A stretch of DNA of 64,000 nt, taken from the NCBI RefSeq assembly GCF_000331305.1, contig NZ_KB217478.1:4738296-4802295 (forward strand), in the 5' to 3' direction. The stretch's first letter is position 1. Every line of letters starts with the position of its first letter. Under the pieces are notes generated by a model. It ran no database searches. It was not told the DNA's origin and saw only the letters and a list, made by a program, of their open reading frames with translations. Below are positions 35,538 through 44,709 of the stretch, in pieces. The stretch comes from Calothrix sp. PCC 7103 (GTDB lineage: Bacteria > Cyanobacteriota > Cyanobacteriia > Cyanobacteriales > Nostocaceae). A program made the position numbers and the translations under genes.

Positions 35538-35567
35538 AAATTTATAAACTAAACCAAATATAATTTG

Positions 35568-35601
35568 AAACCCTGCTTTATTTCATAAAGCAGGGTTTTT
35601 T
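35568..35601 (+). terminator. Rho-independent terminator of the CHAT operon
   Basis: AACCCTGCTTTAT pairs perfectly with ATAAAGCAGGGTT around a 3-base loop and is followed by TTTTT. It lies 31 bases beyond the 35537 stop. Confidence 0.92.
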
Positions 35602-35736
35602 GTAGCATAGGTCAAGATTACTGAGAACAGGAAGTAAGTCTGTCGCTTCTAGTAATTCAATGCGTTGGTCAGGGTGTACAACAAAAATACCTGCTTTTAG
35701 GAATGCTGCCGCGCGGGTTTGTGTTTCTTTCTAGGC
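35575..35736 (-). pseudogene. Possible gene remnant
   Basis: On the minus strand the frame reads K-E-T-Q-T-R-A-A-A-F-L-K-A-G-I-F-V-V-H and continues Q-R-I-E-L-L-E-A-T-D-L-L-P-V-L-S-N before running into the terminator. The sequence looks protein-like but lacks a start and ends in non-coding DNA. The family is not recognised. Confidence 0.3.
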
Positions 35737-36173
35737 GCCAAATTCCTAGAGGATAAATTTAATCTCTAGATATCCTCTAGGAAAATTATATTTTGTGAGC
35801 AGGAAGCAATTTTAAACTTCTTTTACTCTCTTTGTGACGAGCGTGGTTAATCCCTCGTTACTACGATTTGTCTGCGACAATGAATGCGTCATCCCAGACC
35901 ATGTAGAGACGCGATTAAATCGCGTCTCTACCCGCCAATTTCCGTCCTTACGTGGGGTGTTACCCCTGATTCGCCAGCAGTATCCTTGTAAGAGAGGGGT
36001 TGGGGGAGAAGTTTTAAAGATGCCGTGAAAAACCAGAGAAGTCTCTGTGGTAAAATAAAATTCCCGACTTCTTTAAGAAAGTCAGGAATCTAAATATGCG
36101 TTATTTTTAGTTAATTCTTTTTAATAACAACTGTAAGGTGGCTTATGCCGAGCCTAAAAATAAGCAATTAAGA
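35737..36173. other. 437-base repeat-rich gap
   Basis: This includes imperfect CCTAGAG repeats near 35745-35780, a GTAGAGACGCGATT palindrome (35903-35931), and a GAGAGGGGTTGGGGGAGA segment also seen near 50983. A minus-strand hairpin at 36060-36089 (ATTCC..GACTT pairing, followed by T-rich sequence) probably terminates the gene at 36174. No gene was found. Confidence 0.5.
36060..36089 (-). terminator. Terminator of the 36174-37070 gene
   Basis: ATTCCTGACTTTCTTA pairs with AAGAAGTCGGGAAT (one mismatch), followed on the minus strand by TTTTATTTTA. It lies 84 bases past the stop. Confidence 0.6.
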
Positions 36174-37070
36174 TTAATTTGGACGAACACTAGGAATAGT
36201 AGGTAAGTTAACGCTTTCACCATTTAATAATGCTTTAACTTTGGTGTTCGGGTAAGTTTTCTGATTCCATTGTAAATTAGCAATTGCTTCTTCGCGTTTC
36301 CAATTTGGCTCAAATCCAACACGTACACCATCCCAGAATAACTCATAGCCGATTTTTTGACCGTTTAATACACCTTCAACTCGTTTATTAGGATAAGCTT
36401 GCTTATTTTGTTGCAAATTAGCGATTGCTTGTTCACGATTCCAACTTGGTTCAAATCCAACGCGCACACCATTCCAAAACAACTCATAGCCAATTTTTTG
36501 ACCGTCGAAATAGCCTTCTATTTTCTTATTAGGATATGTCTTTTTAGTCCATCCTAGATGAGTAATTGCTTCCTGGCGCGTAGCCTTCTGTATGGTTCCA
36601 ATTAAGGCGCCATCCAAATACAACTGGTATCCCTTGGCGGCAAGGAATCTGTCATCTGATAACATTGTACGATTTGGGAAATTCAAGGTAATCGGTTCTG
36701 TTTTACATGCTCCCGAATTACAAATTTGAATAGCTCCTTGCAATTGCGGTGGTCTTGAATATGAGGTGCATCCCTCAACTCGAATCTGACCGTTTGCTGT
36801 ATTGATTGCACCGAAAACAGGACAATGGTCTCCACCATCAATCGAGACTTTTGGACTTGTCACCGACCCTGATTTAGTGTAAAGATTGTAATAACTTTCA
36901 TCTGCTTCAACACAAATGTTTACTCCTGCTTGAGAAATGCAATTAACGAAGTTATTATTGGCTTTTGCAGGTTGCGCTTGGGAGAAGGTAAACAAAGGGG
37001 CGCCAAGGCTTACAAGTGTAAGAACTGATAACAGTGATTTACGATTTTTCATATTATTTTGTACAAACAT
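36174..37070 (-). CDS. Secreted protein with three ~48-residue repeats
   Basis: The 298-residue protein has a signal peptide (residues 1-38, ending A-K-A). The first half contains six Cys (V-N-C-I-S, N-I-C-V, D-H-C-P, G-C-T, Q-I-C-N-S-G-A-C) that could form disulphides. The second half holds two clear repeats with G-Q-K-I-G-Y-E-L-F-W-x-G-V-R-V-G-F-E-P and R-E-x-A-I-A-N-L-Q, plus a more degenerate third copy before them (Y-L-D-G-A-L-I-G...R-Q-E-A-I-T-H-L). An AAGGAA site precedes the chosen ATG. Function unknown; the repeats suggest surface binding. Confidence 0.78.
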   Translation of the reverse strand: MFVQNNMKNRKSLLSVLTLVSLGAPLFTFSQAQPAKANNNFVNCISQAGVNICVEADESYYNLYTKSGSVTSPKVSIDGGDHCPVFGAINTANGQIRVEGCTSYSRPPQLQGAIQICNSGACKTEPITLNFPNRTMLSDDRFLAAKGYQLYLDGALIGTIQKATRQEAITHLGWTKKTYPNKKIEGYFDGQKIGYELFWNGVRVGFEPSWNREQAIANLQQNKQAYPNKRVEGVLNGQKIGYELFWDGVRVGFEPNWKREEAIANLQWNQKTYPNTKVKALLNGESVNLPTIPSVRPN

Positions 37071-37138
37071 AGTTCATATTCCTTATTTGAACGTAGGGTG
37101 GGCACTGCCCACCTTACTAATTAGACTAGGCAATCATT

Positions 37139-37609
37139 TTAATTACAGGCATATATATTCACTGCAAATCCTACCGTATTACCAAATTTATCGTAGGCGC
37201 CAGAAGGATTTGCAATATAGAGGTTACGAGCTTTTTTGATGTCACTTTTTCCATTAGCTGTGAGGTCGCGAAATATAGTTTTGTCTTTTAATACACGTAA
37301 ATCTTCCATAACATTAAATTTAATTTGAGAAGGATTTACGGCAGAAGTTTCAGATACTTGCCAGCAAAGACCACTGTAGCCTTTTGGCATATTATCTGTA
37401 CTAAAATTTCCACTTGAACGACTTTTTTGACCTCGTTGAGGTTCTCCTTGTGACCTAACAGTAGCTATTAATTGTCTCTGAGGAACGCTAGCAATTAAGT
37501 TTTGTGTTTGAGAGGATGATTTAACATTTGCAAAAACACTCGCTGATGAAAGTGCGCTAGCAGCAAATACCAATGGAAGTGCAACTTTGGTTAATGATTT
37601 AATAGACAT
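37139..37609 (-). CDS. Hypothetical secreted protein
   Basis: From the ATG at 37609, preceded by an AAAGGAG ribosome-binding site, the protein has 156 residues with a signal peptide (hydrophobic V-A-L-P-L-V-F-A-A-S-A-L, cleavage after V-F-A). The mature part starts with a Gln/Ser-rich stretch. It has two Cys (G-L-C-W-Q and the C-terminal Y-A-C-N) and a segment V-N-P-S-Q-I-K-F-N-V. No known family is recognised. It lies 68 bases upstream of the repeat protein on the same strand, perhaps as one unit. Confidence 0.68.
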   Translation of the reverse strand: MSIKSLTKVALPLVFAASALSSASVFANVKSSSQTQNLIASVPQRQLIATVRSQGEPQRGQKSRSSGNFSTDNMPKGYSGLCWQVSETSAVNPSQIKFNVMEDLRVLKDKTIFRDLTANGKSDIKKARNLYIANPSGAYDKFGNTVGFAVNIYACN

Positions 37610-37767
37610 GATTGAAACTCCTTTAGTTGTGTGTTGTAATTTGTGAGTCACAGGTCAAGCTAATTAATTTGAGCTTGCTTATTTTTCCTGTTGCTGCAAT
37701 ACACGTTTGGTGTTTCTGGTTTATGCACAAATTACAGAAATTTTTTTGAAATTCTTTTTTTGGTGAT

Positions 37768-37817
37768 GTAGAGATGCGTTCACGGAGTGTCCCGCAGGGA
37801 ATATATCACGTCTCTAC
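37768..37817. repeat. GTAGAGA...TCTCTAC inverted repeat at the end of the CHAT-TPR gene
   Basis: The arms are complementary at their outer ends and enclose a GGAGTGTCCCGCAGGGA-type segment seen in cyanobacterial dispersed repeats. Its right edge overlaps the stop codon of the CHAT-TPR gene, so the repeat inserted at the gene end. Confidence 0.65.
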
Positions 37818-40525
37818 AGCCAATTTCCAAGCAACACATAAGGCGCCCAATGTATGGGATGTCGATAATCTGGGTCTTGTAGTAACGACAGTTGCGCTTG
37901 TCGCAGTGCTTCTGCTTTCGTGATATTTTTTTTAGCTAACTCACGGTAAAATCGACCAATCAGGCGGGCGCCAGATGCATCATCCAAACTCCACAGCGAA
38001 GCGAGAGTACTACGGGCGCCTGAACGTACAGCAATACCAGCAAGTCCCAAGGCCGCTCGTTTATCTCCTTCGGCTGTTTCGCAAGCACTAAGAACAAGTA
38101 GTTCTATTGGTTCCGGTTGAATTTCTTCTCTACCCCGTAGCAATTCTCTTAATTCATTGACTTTTACTGGTCTATCCCAAGCTAGTACAAAAGTTTCATC
38201 AGCATTAGAACTAAACTGACCGTGGGTTGCTAGATGCACAACAGAAAATGGCAGCGTATCAACCTCTTTACGTAGTGCGGAACTAGTAAATGTTTGATTT
38301 AGTAGTACTTCGCTAGGAATTTCTGATTTAATAGCTTCTACTTCATCATTAACATTTGGTAACGAACTAAAACCATGTCGTGCTTCTGTAAGTCCAGCTA
38401 CCAAAGTTTTAATTTTGCCTCGGTTTAAAGGTTTGGGACCGAGCAACTCTAGTCCAGGTGTCAACGCAATAGTATATTTCTCTATCAAATATTGTTTGCC
38501 ATCATATAAAGCAGCCATCGGCACGTTCCGCAGACCACCGTCTAAGACAAATACAAGTGTTTTGACTTTATTTTGTAATAGTTCTGCTTCTAAAGGGCTA
38601 ATCAACCAACTGTAAACTGTTTGTGCAAGCGATTTACCTTCTGGTGCTGTGTAGGGTTTCTCTAAAGACAACCGCAATTCTTCCAAAGTCTCTTCTACTT
38701 GACTTTGAGTCACTTTCACGCTGTAGTGATGAAGTAATCGCCCTTGTAAACTCACAATTACTTCGAGTTTGTCTTTAAGAATGATGGGATAAATTACTGC
38801 TGCTTGCGACTGCTCTATTTGCTCAACTGGAACTATTTGTTCCTGTATACAAGCCGAACGAAAGAAATTGTCTAACTCTGCCAGTTGTAAAGATTCAATT
38901 ACTACACGAGCTTGTGTCAAGTTTTTTTGACTGGGTTCTATTTCCCCCGAATTTCCCTTAGATAATAGCGTTTCTACATATTCCCGATATAAAGGTTCTA
39001 TACTTTCACGAAACGAAAATTGAATATCAGGGTTAATTGCTACCAAATCACTACGTAGTGATTTAAGCGTTGTAAAAGCAACTTTATAGGCGCCAGTTGC
39101 TTGCTCTACTTCTCCTCTAGCCCTTAAAATTCGTCCTAGCTGCCACTGCCATTGGTATACAATATCTGAGGCATTAATAGCTTGTGCTATTTGCAAAGCC
39201 TGTTGCGTTAAATCTTGAGCTTGCCACCACTGTTGATTTTTTTCATACACTCCACCTAAATAACCCAAAGCATAAGATTCTGCTCGTTGGTCACCTAAAG
39301 TTTTAGCTTGTTGAATAGCTTTAGCAAGTATTTGAGCCGATGCTTTTTTATTCCCATCTCCCAATCTCATCAGGCTTTGAGAAAAGTTAATAGTCGCATA
39401 AATAGCTACCCTACTACTTGGCAAATCAGTAAGCTTACTTAAAATTTGCTGAGATAAATTTTCAGCCTCAGATTGTTGCTTAGTTTCAATTAATAAACTC
39501 AATTTATTAATTTCAGCCTGAAGCTGTTTAACTCTACCAGAAGAAGTTGCGATTGCTTGCTGGTAAAATGCTAATGCAGCTTCTGTATCTCCTTGAGCGC
39601 GCGCAGTGTTACCCAAACTCAAAAAGGTAAGGCTCAGATGTTGTTTAAAAGTAGTATTTGTACTTTGTATTGTTATGATTTGCTGTAAAACGCGACGAGA
39701 ATCATTCAAATCTCCCACAAGTCTCAGCACATTGCCCAAACTACGCAATCCTGTAATTTTTAATTCTTGGTCTGGTTGATTTAAAAGCGTTTGTTCTAAC
39801 TCTTTTAAAGTTTTGCGTGCTTGTAAATACATCCCTAAAGCTTGTTGGGCTTGAGCTTGATTCAAATTGGCGCCAATTTTGCCAGAAAGAGAACCAGCTT
39901 TTGTATAGGCGCGTGTTGCCTGCTGCCAACTGTGCAAAGCTTGTTCTGTTTTACCTTGCGCTAATTGTAAACTGCCTTGGGTATTGAGTGCTTGGGCAAA
40001 GATTAATTTTCTAGAAACGCGATTATTAGAGTTCCGACTTGATTGAATGATTTTAAGACTTGAGCTAATTGCAGCTTCTGCTTGTTGCAACTGTCCCAAC
40101 TGTTGATAAGCTAAAGACAAATGATTCAGCAGCATTGCTTGTGTTAGCTGATTCCCCAGAGCTTTCTCTTCGTTAAGTGCTTGTTGCCAAATAGTTACAG
40201 CTTCAGTAAATCTGGATGCTTGAAAAAGTTCTTTACCTTGTTGAATTAATACAGACAGAGAAGAAGTGCTAGGAGGAATAGCATCAACTGATTTAAATGG
40301 AAATGTGTTAAGTATGAGAACAATAATTAAAGCAAATATGAAGTTTTTAAGAGGATGTTTGAAAAGTCGAGCAAGGTATAAATTGTCATTCTGAGTGGAG
40401 TGCAGCGGAACGAAGAATCTAGAGTTTGAGCTATATACTGAGATGCTTCGTTCCTCAGCATGACACTCAAGGACACTTTTCAAACAACCTCTAACACCAC
40501 TCCACCAATTACGGCGCCTAGCCAA
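37814..40525 (-). CDS. TPR-CHAT protein (caspase-like), exported
   Basis: The protein has about ten TPR-like repeats (Y-Q-Q-L-G-Q-L-Q-Q-A-E, Y-T-K-A-G, A-L-G-Y-L-G-G-V-Y and so on) followed by a C-terminal CHAT domain. Both catalytic residues are present: His in L-A-T-H-G-Q-F and Cys in S-A-C-E-T-A-E-G. The frame opens at ATG 40576, but that stretch derives from intergenic repeat. A TTG at 40525 begins a basic segment (A-R-R-R-N-W-W-S-G-V) that would have joined directly to the hydrophobic core N-F-I-F-A-L-I-I-V-L-I-L of a signal peptide. A 144-base in-frame insertion now separates them. It lies downstream of the adhesin gene. Confidence 0.88.
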   Translation of the reverse strand: MARRRNWWSGVRGCLKSVLECHAEERSISVYSSNSRFFVPLHSTQNDNLYLARLFKHPLKNFIFALIIVLILNTFPFKSVDAIPPSTSSLSVLIQQGKELFQASRFTEAVTIWQQALNEEKALGNQLTQAMLLNHLSLAYQQLGQLQQAEAAISSSLKIIQSSRNSNNRVSRKLIFAQALNTQGSLQLAQGKTEQALHSWQQATRAYTKAGSLSGKIGANLNQAQAQQALGMYLQARKTLKELEQTLLNQPDQELKITGLRSLGNVLRLVGDLNDSRRVLQQIITIQSTNTTFKQHLSLTFLSLGNTARAQGDTEAALAFYQQAIATSSGRVKQLQAEINKLSLLIETKQQSEAENLSQQILSKLTDLPSSRVAIYATINFSQSLMRLGDGNKKASAQILAKAIQQAKTLGDQRAESYALGYLGGVYEKNQQWWQAQDLTQQALQIAQAINASDIVYQWQWQLGRILRARGEVEQATGAYKVAFTTLKSLRSDLVAINPDIQFSFRESIEPLYREYVETLLSKGNSGEIEPSQKNLTQARVVIESLQLAELDNFFRSACIQEQIVPVEQIEQSQAAVIYPIILKDKLEVIVSLQGRLLHHYSVKVTQSQVEETLEELRLSLEKPYTAPEGKSLAQTVYSWLISPLEAELLQNKVKTLVFVLDGGLRNVPMAALYDGKQYLIEKYTIALTPGLELLGPKPLNRGKIKTLVAGLTEARHGFSSLPNVNDEVEAIKSEIPSEVLLNQTFTSSALRKEVDTLPFSVVHLATHGQFSSNADETFVLAWDRPVKVNELRELLRGREEIQPEPIELLVLSACETAEGDKRAALGLAGIAVRSGARSTLASLWSLDDASGARLIGRFYRELAKKNITKAEALRQAQLSLLQDPDYRHPIHWAPYVLLGNWL
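40351..40491. mobile_element. 141-bp MITE inserted in the CHAT-TPR gene
   Basis: Terminal inverted repeats GAGGATGTTTGAAAAGT (40351-40367) and its inverse ACTTTTCAAACAACCTC (40475-40491) agree at 16 of 17 positions. TAA direct repeats flank both sides (40348-40350 and 40492-40494), consistent with a 3-bp target duplication of IS5-family type elements. The interior holds a TGTCATTCTGAG...CTCAGCATGACA inverted repeat like that at 60271-60365. It encodes no transposase. Element plus duplication totals 144 bases, exactly 48 codons, and the frame remains open. Confidence 0.85.
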
Positions 40526-40585
40526 ATTCTTAATAGCTCTTCCTCCGTGTCCTTTGTGTCTTTGTGGTTCATCCATCTTCCCTCC

Positions 40586-40613
40586 GTAGAGACGCGATTA
40601 ATCGCGTCTCTAC
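40586..40613. repeat. GTAGAGACGCGATT palindrome (28 bp, perfect)
   Basis: This is identical to the core at 12541-12568. It lies between the adhesin and CHAT-TPR genes, upstream of the latter. Confidence 0.85.
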
Positions 40614-40635
40614 TGTGCCTCTGTGGTAAATATAA

Positions 40636-43600
40636 TTACATCATCTCACAGGCAGGGATGCCTGTGCTACCAACAAGAATTACATTTTTATGGCTATCAA
40701 TTATCCATGCTTGAGCTTCGATAATATTAGTAGGTAGGGAAATATTATTTTCTGTTCGAGCATCACGCGATACCTCTATATTTTCAGTATAAAATTGTAA
40801 ATCTTGCCAAACAGCATCACTACTTATCGGTTCGCTAGGGTTAGGTGGCAAACCACCCCTACCAGTAATTACAAACTCACTTTTTTTGCTAGCTGTTGTT
40901 ACACCGAGCGTCCGACAGCTTTGAGCAATTTGCTGAGAAGCATCTACCAAATTTGTAGGTAAAGGGATAAGTCCGCGACTAGGGTCTACATCAGGTGTAT
41001 TAATATCTATAGTTCCATCAACTCCCAGTTCTGAACTCGCATTAATATCGCTTCTTATAGTTAACTCGTCGCGTGGTGCAATTCCAAAGATACTTTCAGC
41101 TTTGATATTAATGCGTCCTCCCGAACCTTTAAAAGCATTGGCGATAATGTCGTTGTCTTCTTCGTCAACAGCAACTAGAAAATTTGTATCAATATTGATA
41201 TTGCCACCATTACCATTATTCAAAGCTCTGGCATTAATTAAACTTTGGTTCCGCATCAATATATAATCATCAGAACGTAATCTAATATTGGCATTACCAC
41301 CAGAAGCTGTTTCCGCATCAATTCTACCTTGATTTAAAGAAATAGTACCTGCTGCTACCTCTAAATTACCGGGTTGACCGGCGCCTGTACCACTAACACT
41401 GATTTTACCTGTATTTTCGACGAACAATTTCCCCGTTGTAATTTGCAAATTTCCAGCATTGCCATCTCCAAACGAACGTGCAGATAAATTTGTGACGCTC
41501 GAACCACTAACTCCTGTACCGACAACTCGCACTGACTCACTAGCATTGACTACTAGGCTACCAGCATTACCTTTACCTCTTGTCGATGCGGATATTTCTG
41601 CTCCATCCCTTACAATTAGCTGTTTGGTATCAATTCTAAAATCTTTGGCATTCCCCGTAGCGCCACTACCAACTTGATTAAATAATCCACTGGCAATGCG
41701 ATTATTTGCTGAGGCGCCACCAACTTCTACCACATCTCTAGCATTAATAACTAAAATGCCAGTATTACCAGCACCAAATGTTGAAGCAGACACTTCGGCG
41801 CCATCCCGAACAGTTAGTTTACCTGTACTAATACGTAATTCTCCACCCGAACCTGTAGCATCTGTATTGACTTGGGCAGAAAGCCGACTAGCCAACTCTT
41901 GATTAAAAGAAGTACCAAACACATCTACAGATTCAAAAGCATCAATAGTCAAATTACCAGCTTTGCCAGCACCAAATGTTGAAGCTGATATTCTTGCCCC
42001 ATCTCTAACAGTTAATTTGCCAGTTGTAACCAAGATATCACCAGCATTACCTGTAGTATTAATTTCGCTCTGCGATACCAAACCACTGGCAAATACAGTA
42101 TTTCCTACTTTTCCAGTTCCGCTAATTTCTACATTATCTGTAGAGATGATTGTTATATTCCCACCCCTACCCGCACCAAAAGTTGCAGCAAAAATGTCAG
42201 CTCCATCACGAATAACTAATTTACCAGTATTAATCGTCACATTTCCTGCATCTTTGGCGCCAAGTGTAAAAGCACTGAAACTGCTTGATGAACGCCCATT
42301 GGGGGTAGTACCAAGAAGTTGTACTGACTGTGGGGCATTAACAATGAGATTTCCTCCACGTCCATCACCAACTGTGGCAATACTAAAGCTTGCGCCACTT
42401 CGGAGAATCAAATTAGGAGCGTTAATCGTCAAATTTCCAGCATCTCCAGTACCTTCTGAATCTACAAAAAATCCACTAGAAGGCTGACCGTTAACTGTTG
42501 CACCAATCACTTCCACCGACTCGGCATTAACCAACAAATCTCCTCCCCGTCCTTGGTCAAATGTAGCAGTCGATATCCTTGAACCTTCTTGAACAGTTAA
42601 TCTGCCTGTATTAATAATGACGTTTGCTGCGGCGCCAGTTCCGAGCGTTCGAGCAAACAGCCCACCAGGATTACCCGACCCTCTAATACCCGCCAAGTCT
42701 ACAGATTCAGAAGCATTAATTAATAAACTACCACCTGGATTGGCACCCAAGGTATTCGTTAATAGTCGAGACCCTGCGGTTAGAGATACCCGTCTACCAA
42801 ATAAATGTATATCACCAGCTCCTTCTCCACTAGTATTGACAAGGGCAGCTTGGGAAAGAAAAATATCGCCACGTGTAACGGTTTCAGGAAAACTGAATTT
42901 TATGCTATTGTTTTCCAAGTTTGTTTCTAATATTCGATTTTCTCGTATAGAACCTAATTCAACCCGCCCTGCTGTTGCTTGTAAAGTGGTGCCTTCAATA
43001 AAAATATCCCCTCCTAGTAAAGCCAAAGTTTTACCTGTAGGTACTAGTAATCCAGGTGATACTGTTTGCACTTGAATTGGTTTGGCATTAAGACCGAATT
43101 GTAGACCTAGCGGGACATTAACAGTCAATAAAGGTGGAGTTTGAGGATTGATGACACTAAAATCAAAGCCATTGTTAAACACCAAGCTATCTGCTGTACT
43201 CGCCACAAAAGAACCTGCAATGTCTAAGCGTGCATTTGCTCCAAAAATTATACCGTTGGGATTAATTAAAAACAAATTCGCATTTCCCAACACCCCTAGC
43301 GTTCCTAAAATATCAGAACGGTTACTACCTGTTACGCGCGTCAGGATATTTTCAACTCCTGCTGGATTGAAAAAATAAACTTGTTGACCATTATTAATAT
43401 TAAATTCTGTGAAGCTATGAAATAAATTGGCGCCTCGTACTGCACCCCCATCAATACGTTCTCCTATTTTTCCGCCAACATCAACCCCCTGTAGAACTGA
43501 CGATGATTCACTCAATAATGAGTTATCAGGTTTAATGTCAGCAAGGACAACTGTTTGTCCGAGCCACATTACTAAGCAAAAATTTAAAAATGTTAACCCA

Positions 43601-43638
43601 AATACAAAAAAATTACTACGAAGCACAAGCTTTAACAA
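40636..43638 (-). CDS. Two-partner-secretion adhesin with filamentous haemagglutinin N-terminal domain
   Basis: The 1000-residue protein has a signal peptide (to about residue 33) followed by the TPS domain with N-L-F-H-S-F-T-E-F-N-I, F-F-N-P-A-G-V-E-N-I and N-L-F-L-I-N-P-N-G-I-I-F-G. The rest is a beta-helix made of about 35-80-residue units repeating G-N-L-x-I-x-T-G-K-L and V-R-D-G-A-x-I-S-A-S-T. Such proteins are exported by a partner TpsB/FhaC porin, which is not in the window. The last ten or so residues (S-T-G-I-P-A-C-E-M-M) come from a dispersed repeat, so the natural C-terminus has been replaced. It is followed on the same strand by the TPR-CHAT gene. Confidence 0.92.
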   Translation of the reverse strand: MLKLVLRSNFFVFGLTFLNFCLVMWLGQTVVLADIKPDNSLLSESSSVLQGVDVGGKIGERIDGGAVRGANLFHSFTEFNINNGQQVYFFNPAGVENILTRVTGSNRSDILGTLGVLGNANLFLINPNGIIFGANARLDIAGSFVASTADSLVFNNGFDFSVINPQTPPLLTVNVPLGLQFGLNAKPIQVQTVSPGLLVPTGKTLALLGGDIFIEGTTLQATAGRVELGSIRENRILETNLENNSIKFSFPETVTRGDIFLSQAALVNTSGEGAGDIHLFGRRVSLTAGSRLLTNTLGANPGGSLLINASESVDLAGIRGSGNPGGLFARTLGTGAAANVIINTGRLTVQEGSRISTATFDQGRGGDLLVNAESVEVIGATVNGQPSSGFFVDSEGTGDAGNLTINAPNLILRSGASFSIATVGDGRGGNLIVNAPQSVQLLGTTPNGRSSSSFSAFTLGAKDAGNVTINTGKLVIRDGADIFAATFGAGRGGNITIISTDNVEISGTGKVGNTVFASGLVSQSEINTTGNAGDILVTTGKLTVRDGARISASTFGAGKAGNLTIDAFESVDVFGTSFNQELASRLSAQVNTDATGSGGELRISTGKLTVRDGAEVSASTFGAGNTGILVINARDVVEVGGASANNRIASGLFNQVGSGATGNAKDFRIDTKQLIVRDGAEISASTRGKGNAGSLVVNASESVRVVGTGVSGSSVTNLSARSFGDGNAGNLQITTGKLFVENTGKISVSGTGAGQPGNLEVAAGTISLNQGRIDAETASGGNANIRLRSDDYILMRNQSLINARALNNGNGGNINIDTNFLVAVDEEDNDIIANAFKGSGGRINIKAESIFGIAPRDELTIRSDINASSELGVDGTIDINTPDVDPSRGLIPLPTNLVDASQQIAQSCRTLGVTTASKKSEFVITGRGGLPPNPSEPISSDAVWQDLQFYTENIEVSRDARTENNISLPTNIIEAQAWIIDSHKNVILVGSTGIPACEMM
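40647..40672. repeat. CACAGGCAGGGATGCCTGTG repeat encoding the adhesin tail
   Basis: This palindromic repeat of the family at 20682 and 23995 falls inside the last codons of the adhesin gene and supplies its stop-proximal residues. Confidence 0.75.
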
Positions 43639-43690
43639 TACTGAGTGCTAAATATATTAGCATAAAAAGCAAGGGAAAATAGCAAGCGTA

Positions 43691-44709
43691 TCACAGCATT
43701 TTTTTTAAATACAGTTGTATAGGAATTTCAATTATAAATTTACTTCCTTGATTTGGTTGGGATATACAAGAAAGTTTACCACTGTGCTGTTCAATGATTT
43801 GATAGCTAATTGATAATCCTAGCCCAATACCGCTACCTACGGGTTTTGTTGTAAAGAATGGGTCGAAAATTTTATGTTGATGGCATGGTTTAATTCCTCT
43901 GCCGTTATCAGCGAAAGATATTTGAATTGAGTTGTTTACGACTGAAGTCGTTATTACGATTTGTTTGGGGTTTTGTGAGCATACCTGTAACTCGTCGATG
44001 GCATTAATTAGTAAATTCATGAATACTTGATTTAGTTGACCTGCAAAGCATTCTACTAAGGGAAGTATGCTATAATTTCTAATAATTTCTATCTGGGCGC
44101 CAGTACCAGACGGTTTTAAGCGATGTTGTAATAGTGAAAGAGCGCTTTCTATTCCTTCGAGAATATCAACTTTTTTGATTTCGGCTTGGTCAAAACGTGA
44201 AAAGGTTCGTAGGGAAGTTACTAAGTTGCTAATACGTTCGGTGCCTGCTTTTAGTGAGTCGCAAAGTTTAGGTAAATCATCAAAGATATATTCAATATCT
44301 GTTTGTTCAATTTCTTCTTCTAAGCTTTGTGTCAGGTGTGGACATTGATTTTGATAGTTTTTAAATAAATGTAATAATGTTTGAGTATAGGTATCAACAT
44401 GAGTTATGTTGCCATATATAAAGTTAATCGGATTATTAATTTCGTGTGCAATTCCTGCAACAAGTTGCCCCAAACTCGACATTTTTTCACTTTGAATAAG
44501 CTGTGTCTGAGCAAGTTTTAGGTTATTGGTGCGCTCTTGCACTTGTAGTTCTAAGTTTGTATTTAGCGCTTGTACTTGTTGATATAAATGATATTGTACA
44601 ACGGCTGTTGCAAACCTCTCACTTAGCGCACTCGCATATCGAATCTCACTCTCGCTCCATACTTGTGCTTGATTCTGATTGTAGATAAAACTCGATAATA
44701 AGGCGCCGA
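43691..44709 (-). pseudogene. 5'-truncated GAF-histidine kinase
   Basis: A complete HisKA-HATPase unit is present: H-box I-A-H-E-I-N-N-P-I-N-F-I, N-box L-I-N-A-I-D-E, G1 D-N-G-R-G-I, and G2 G-S-G-I-G-L-G-L-S-I. From GTG 44542 it would make 283 residues. Upstream, in the same frame without any start codon, the sequence continues as the end of a GAF domain (S-S-F-I-Y-N-Q-N-Q-A-Q-V-W-S-E-S-E-I and A-L-S-E-R-F-A-T-A-V), stopping near 44709. The N-terminal sensor portion has been lost. Expression of the kinase core from the GTG cannot be excluded. Confidence 0.72.

Noticed and set aside
40526-40576. N-terminal start of the TPR-CHAT protein at ATG 40576
   Set aside because: The codons before 40525 are translated from an intergenic repeat (CACAAAGACACAAAGGACACGG type) common in cyanobacteria; they do not look like a real N-terminus.
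41459-43651. Series of plus-strand frames opposite the adhesin gene
   Set aside because: They are antisense shadows produced by the repetitive, stop-poor codon pattern of the adhesin; their translations are Pro/Ala/Ser-rich without domains.
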